Below are positions 6,803 to 8,416 of a stretch of 8,416 nucleotides of DNA, piece after piece; position 1 is the stretch's first letter, and the number at the start of each line of letters is the position of its first letter. The DNA lies in assembly GCA_009936675.1 (NCBI GenBank), contig JAACDY010000055.1:1-8416 (forward strand), written 5' to 3'. Both the position numbers and the translations under genes were made by a program. Origin of the DNA: Bacteroidota bacterium. Lineage in GTDB: Bacteria > Bacteroidota > Bacteroidia > Flavobacteriales > Flavobacteriaceae. The notes under the pieces were generated by a model. That model ran no database searches and was not told the DNA's origin. It saw nothing but the letters and a program-made list of their open reading frames with translations.

Positions 6803-7210
6803 TCAAGATTTTTTCTCTCCAAGAAGTATTGGGCTAAAGATCATTAACAAACAACACAACAACATACTAGCTGCTGGGAGTGTTGGTATGATTCCATCGG
6901 AAATGCTGATGTGGAAATAAACCGCTCCGATCATAAACAAGGCCATGACAGCGGCCGAAGGTTTGATCAAAGCAGGGAATTTTAATCCTCCTACCAAAAG
7001 TAAAAGGGCTAAAATGATTTTGACAACACCCACCGATATCATTACGCTATCGCTAAGGCCATAGACCGCAAATTCTTCAGACATGTTTACAGCATCTCCT
7101 CCTCTAAAGACAGAGGGTTGATTTAATCGGAAACTCCAGGCACTCAATACTACAATTGAAACCAAGATAGAAAGGTATTTAGAAAACTTCATTTTTATAA
7201 ATCTTGTCAT
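6803..7210 (-). CDS. DoxX-like membrane protein (proximal gene)
   Basis: A 135-residue protein with four membrane segments, at about residues 10-26, 55-76, 84-100 and 110-130. The hallmark SVFRGGDAVNMSEEFAVYGL (33-52) and the FMIGAVYFHISISDG / PTLPA region (92-113) fit the DoxX-like family. It differs from the second DoxX-like protein downstream, so the two are not a recent duplication. The ATG at 7210 gives MTRFIKMKFS; the ATG at 7192 (MKFSKYLS) is at least as likely, being closer to the first helix. It leads the DoxX / DUF2237 / DoxX set and follows the SGNH hydrolase gene by 59 bp. A redox or membrane-integrity role is inferred only from family links. Confidence 0.85.
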   Translation of the reverse strand: MTRFIKMKFSKYLSILVSIVVLSAWSFRLNQPSVFRGGDAVNMSEEFAVYGLSDSVMISVGVVKIILALLLLVGGLKFPALIKPSAAVMALFMIGAVYFHISISDGIIPTLPAASMLLCCLLMIFSPILLGEKKS

Positions 7211-7231
7211 CTAAAGTTATAGATAAAAATC

Positions 7232-7239
7232 CAAATACA
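7232..7239 (-). promoter_or_regulatory. Possible -7 box for the DoxX/DUF2237 set
   Basis: The minus strand reads TGTATTTG, one base from TAnnTTTG. A start point near 7227 would leave a 17-nt leader to the ATG at 7210 or 35 nt to the ATG at 7192. It would make the three genes independent of the SGNH hydrolase upstream. No clear -33 element is seen. Confidence 0.3.
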
Positions 7240-7269
7240 GCATTAGCCTTAAAAAAATTTGGAGATTTA

Positions 7270-8202
7270 TTATTCATTCACAAGCGCTTGAATCTTAATT
7301 TTTAAATCCTTTGAAATTTTTATGGCCTGTTCCATTGAAACACCCAATTTCATTTTGGGACGTTGGTGCCCTACATAGGTCAACCAAGCATCTTTGGTGA
7401 CCCCTTGAAGAGTTTGGATACGTGACAATATTTCTGCTCCATTTTTGTATTGATGAAGAACCTCTTTGATGTCTTTTGCTTGTTTTAATTCTTCTGCTCC
7501 CAAAGACAATAAAATGGCTTTTGCCATTATAAAATGTCCAGCCCTATTGGGATGTATGCCATCTTTAGCAAAGGCAAAGTTGGGGTCCTTAAGCCGCTGC
7601 ATTTTTAGCTCTTGTTTCATAGGGTGATGGATATCTATCACCTTCCACCCAGAGGAATGCCTTTGTCTCAACAACCAATCGGAATAAACTTCCAGTACAT
7701 CGGAATAAGTTTTTCCTTGATGCCCGTCATAAATTGGCGGGGTAAGATGAATAATTTCAGCCCCTTGGTTGACAACCTCTGTGTGCAAGCGAGAGATTCC
7801 TTGTCTAAATTTTTTAAAGCGGCCCTCTTCCAGTGGCATGTAGATTCCATCGTTCATTCCATAACAAGCAAAGACCAAGTCAGGCTTTGTCATTGCCAAC
7901 AGCCTTTTTAATCGATCGTGGAGGTTGGGCCGAGGAAATGCTCCATTGGCATGATTGGGCTCGGAAAGTCCTGAAACGGTCTCACTGGGTAATCCCAGAT
8001 TGATAATTTCATAATTTTTTTGTGGGAAACGAATGGATAAATATGCATTGACATAGTTGATGTACCCACCAGCATAAGTAATGCTGTTTCCTATAAATAC
8101 AATGCGTTTTACACCCTCCTTAATTTTATAGGACTGAGCGTGACCAATGATTTGGAGTCCTATAAATAGTATGGTAAGAAAAAATTTAAATTTATTTCCC
8201 AA
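7270..8202 (-). CDS. Exported SGNH/GDSL-type esterase or lipase
   Basis: A 310-residue hydrolase. A signal peptide occupies residues 1-23, ending in HAQ. The SGNH blocks appear in order: IVFIGNSIT with nucleophile Ser40 (block I), INLGLPSET with Gly70 (block II), YGMNDG with Asn117 (block III), and DGIHPN with Asp214 and His217 (block V). The full Ser-Gly-Asn-His set and the Asp of the triad are therefore present, and an active esterase is expected in the periplasm or outside the cell. These enzymes remove acetyl or acyl groups from sugars or lipids; the substrate here is not evident. A 90-residue helical tail after block V is of unknown purpose. The start is TTG at 8202: the frame is closed by TAA at 8215-8217 and no ATG occurs before the signal peptide. 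Confidence 0.9.
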   Translation of the reverse strand: MGNKFKFFLTILFIGLQIIGHAQSYKIKEGVKRIVFIGNSITYAGGYINYVNAYLSIRFPQKNYEIINLGLPSETVSGLSEPNHANGAFPRPNLHDRLKRLLAMTKPDLVFACYGMNDGIYMPLEEGRFKKFRQGISRLHTEVVNQGAEIIHLTPPIYDGHQGKTYSDVLEVYSDWLLRQRHSSGWKVIDIHHPMKQELKMQRLKDPNFAFAKDGIHPNRAGHFIMAKAILLSLGAEELKQAKDIKEVLHQYKNGAEILSRIQTLQGVTKDAWLTYVGHQRPKMKLGVSMEQAIKISKDLKIKIQALVNE

Positions 8203-8233
8203 CGGTATTCTTATTTATCATTAAAGATAAAAT

Positions 8234-8307
8234 TTTCCAAATAATGGAAATATTTATTTCGAAAGGGGATAAGGCTCATTTCGAAATTTAAATTCGTAAA
8301 TATTTAC
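8234..8307. promoter_or_regulatory. AT-rich intergenic region with several short palindromes
   Basis: The spacer between the SGNH gene and the tRNA gene (8203-8336) holds an inverted repeat TTTCCA/TGGAAA (8234-8250), two copies of TTTCGAAA (8257-8264 and 8279-8286) with centres 22 bp apart, and a perfect GTAAATATTTAC (8296-8307). They may be operator sites for the divergent genes or chance in AT-rich DNA. No match to a known regulator is claimed. Confidence 0.3.
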
Positions 8308-8317
8308 AGGCTATGCT

Positions 8318-8325
8318 TATATTTG
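8318..8325 (+). promoter_or_regulatory. -7 promoter box for the tRNA gene
   Basis: TATATTTG is a perfect match to the Bacteroidota TAnnTTTG consensus and ends 11 bp before the first base of the mature tRNA, a normal spacing for a stable-RNA promoter in this phylum. The -33 region lacks a clean TTTG. Confidence 0.65.
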
Positions 8326-8336
8326 CGATTCCAACA

Positions 8337-8413
8337 GGTCCTATAGCTCAGTTGGTTAGAGTAGCTGACTCATAATCAGTTGGTCCCTGGTTCGAGCCCA
8401 GGTGGGACCACCA
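8337..8413 (+). tRNA. tRNA with anticodon CAT (elongator Met, or Ile2)
   Basis: A complete 77-nt cloverleaf. The acceptor stem GGTCCTA pairs with TGGGACC (one wobble), followed by discriminator A and an encoded CCA at 8411-8413. The D arm is GCTC...GAGT. The anticodon arm is GCTGA-CTCATAA-TCAGT with CAT in the loop. The T arm is CCTGG-TTCGAGC-CCAGG. The first acceptor base pair is a normal G-C, so it is not an initiator tRNA, which has a mismatch there. CAT is read as Met by elongator tRNA-Met and, after lysidine modification, as Ile (AUA) by tRNA-Ile2. I cannot separate the two with certainty; elongator Met is the default. Confidence 0.95.
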
Positions 8414-8416
8414 ACA

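Noticed and set aside
6046..7210. Tandem duplication giving two DoxX-like genes
   Set aside because: The two proteins share topology but little sequence, so a recent duplication is not supported.

Overview
The window reads as chromosomal DNA of a member of the Bacteroidota, most likely in the Cytophagales/Cyclobacteriaceae range. Four things point there: an outer-membrane receptor with a carboxypeptidase-regulatory-like domain followed by a plug and barrel, signal peptides ending in 'FSQ' or 'HAQ', promoter boxes of the TAnnTTTG type, and a Crp/Fnr regulator of the kind that accompanies MBL-fold/rhodanese genes in this phylum. This placement rests on recognised protein style, not on a search. 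There are no insertion sequences, CRISPR arrays or phage genes, and no gene-free stretch longer than 300 bases.

Left part (1-2585, minus strand): a sulfur-related cluster. Read in the transcribed direction it has a Crp/Fnr-type regulator, then a SulP anion permease with a STAS domain, then the first 58 codons of an MBL-fold hydrolase of the persulfide-dioxygenase/rhodanese type, cut by the window edge. The permease stop and the MBL start overlap as ATGA. A perfect 14-bp palindrome between regulator and permease sits about 41.5 bp upstream of the start point predicted from a perfect TAnnTTTG box. That is the classical position for an activator of the Crp/Fnr family. The regulator itself carries an in-frame TAG after codon 63, while the remainder of the gene, including the helix-turn-helix, is intact.

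Middle (2715-5977, plus strand): a TonB-receptor-like outer-membrane protein, a small four-helix membrane protein and an exported AhpD/carboxymuconolactone-decarboxylase-like protein follow each other with gaps of 37 and 22 bp. They end in a hairpin terminator at 5998-6033 that can serve both strands.

Right part (6046-8202, minus strand): an exported SGNH/GDSL hydrolase, then a tight set DoxX-like / DUF2237 / DoxX-like, the last two genes overlapping by about 20 bp. The window ends with a plus-strand tRNA with anticodon CAT (8337-8413), preceded by a perfect TATATTTG promoter box.

Taken together, the left cluster probably handles inorganic sulfur or reactive sulfur species under control of the Crp/Fnr protein. 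The DoxX/DUF2237 set and the AhpD-like protein suggest thiol or oxidative-stress functions but have no firm assignment. The strongest leads are the amber-interrupted regulator and the well-placed palindrome it would be expected to bind.
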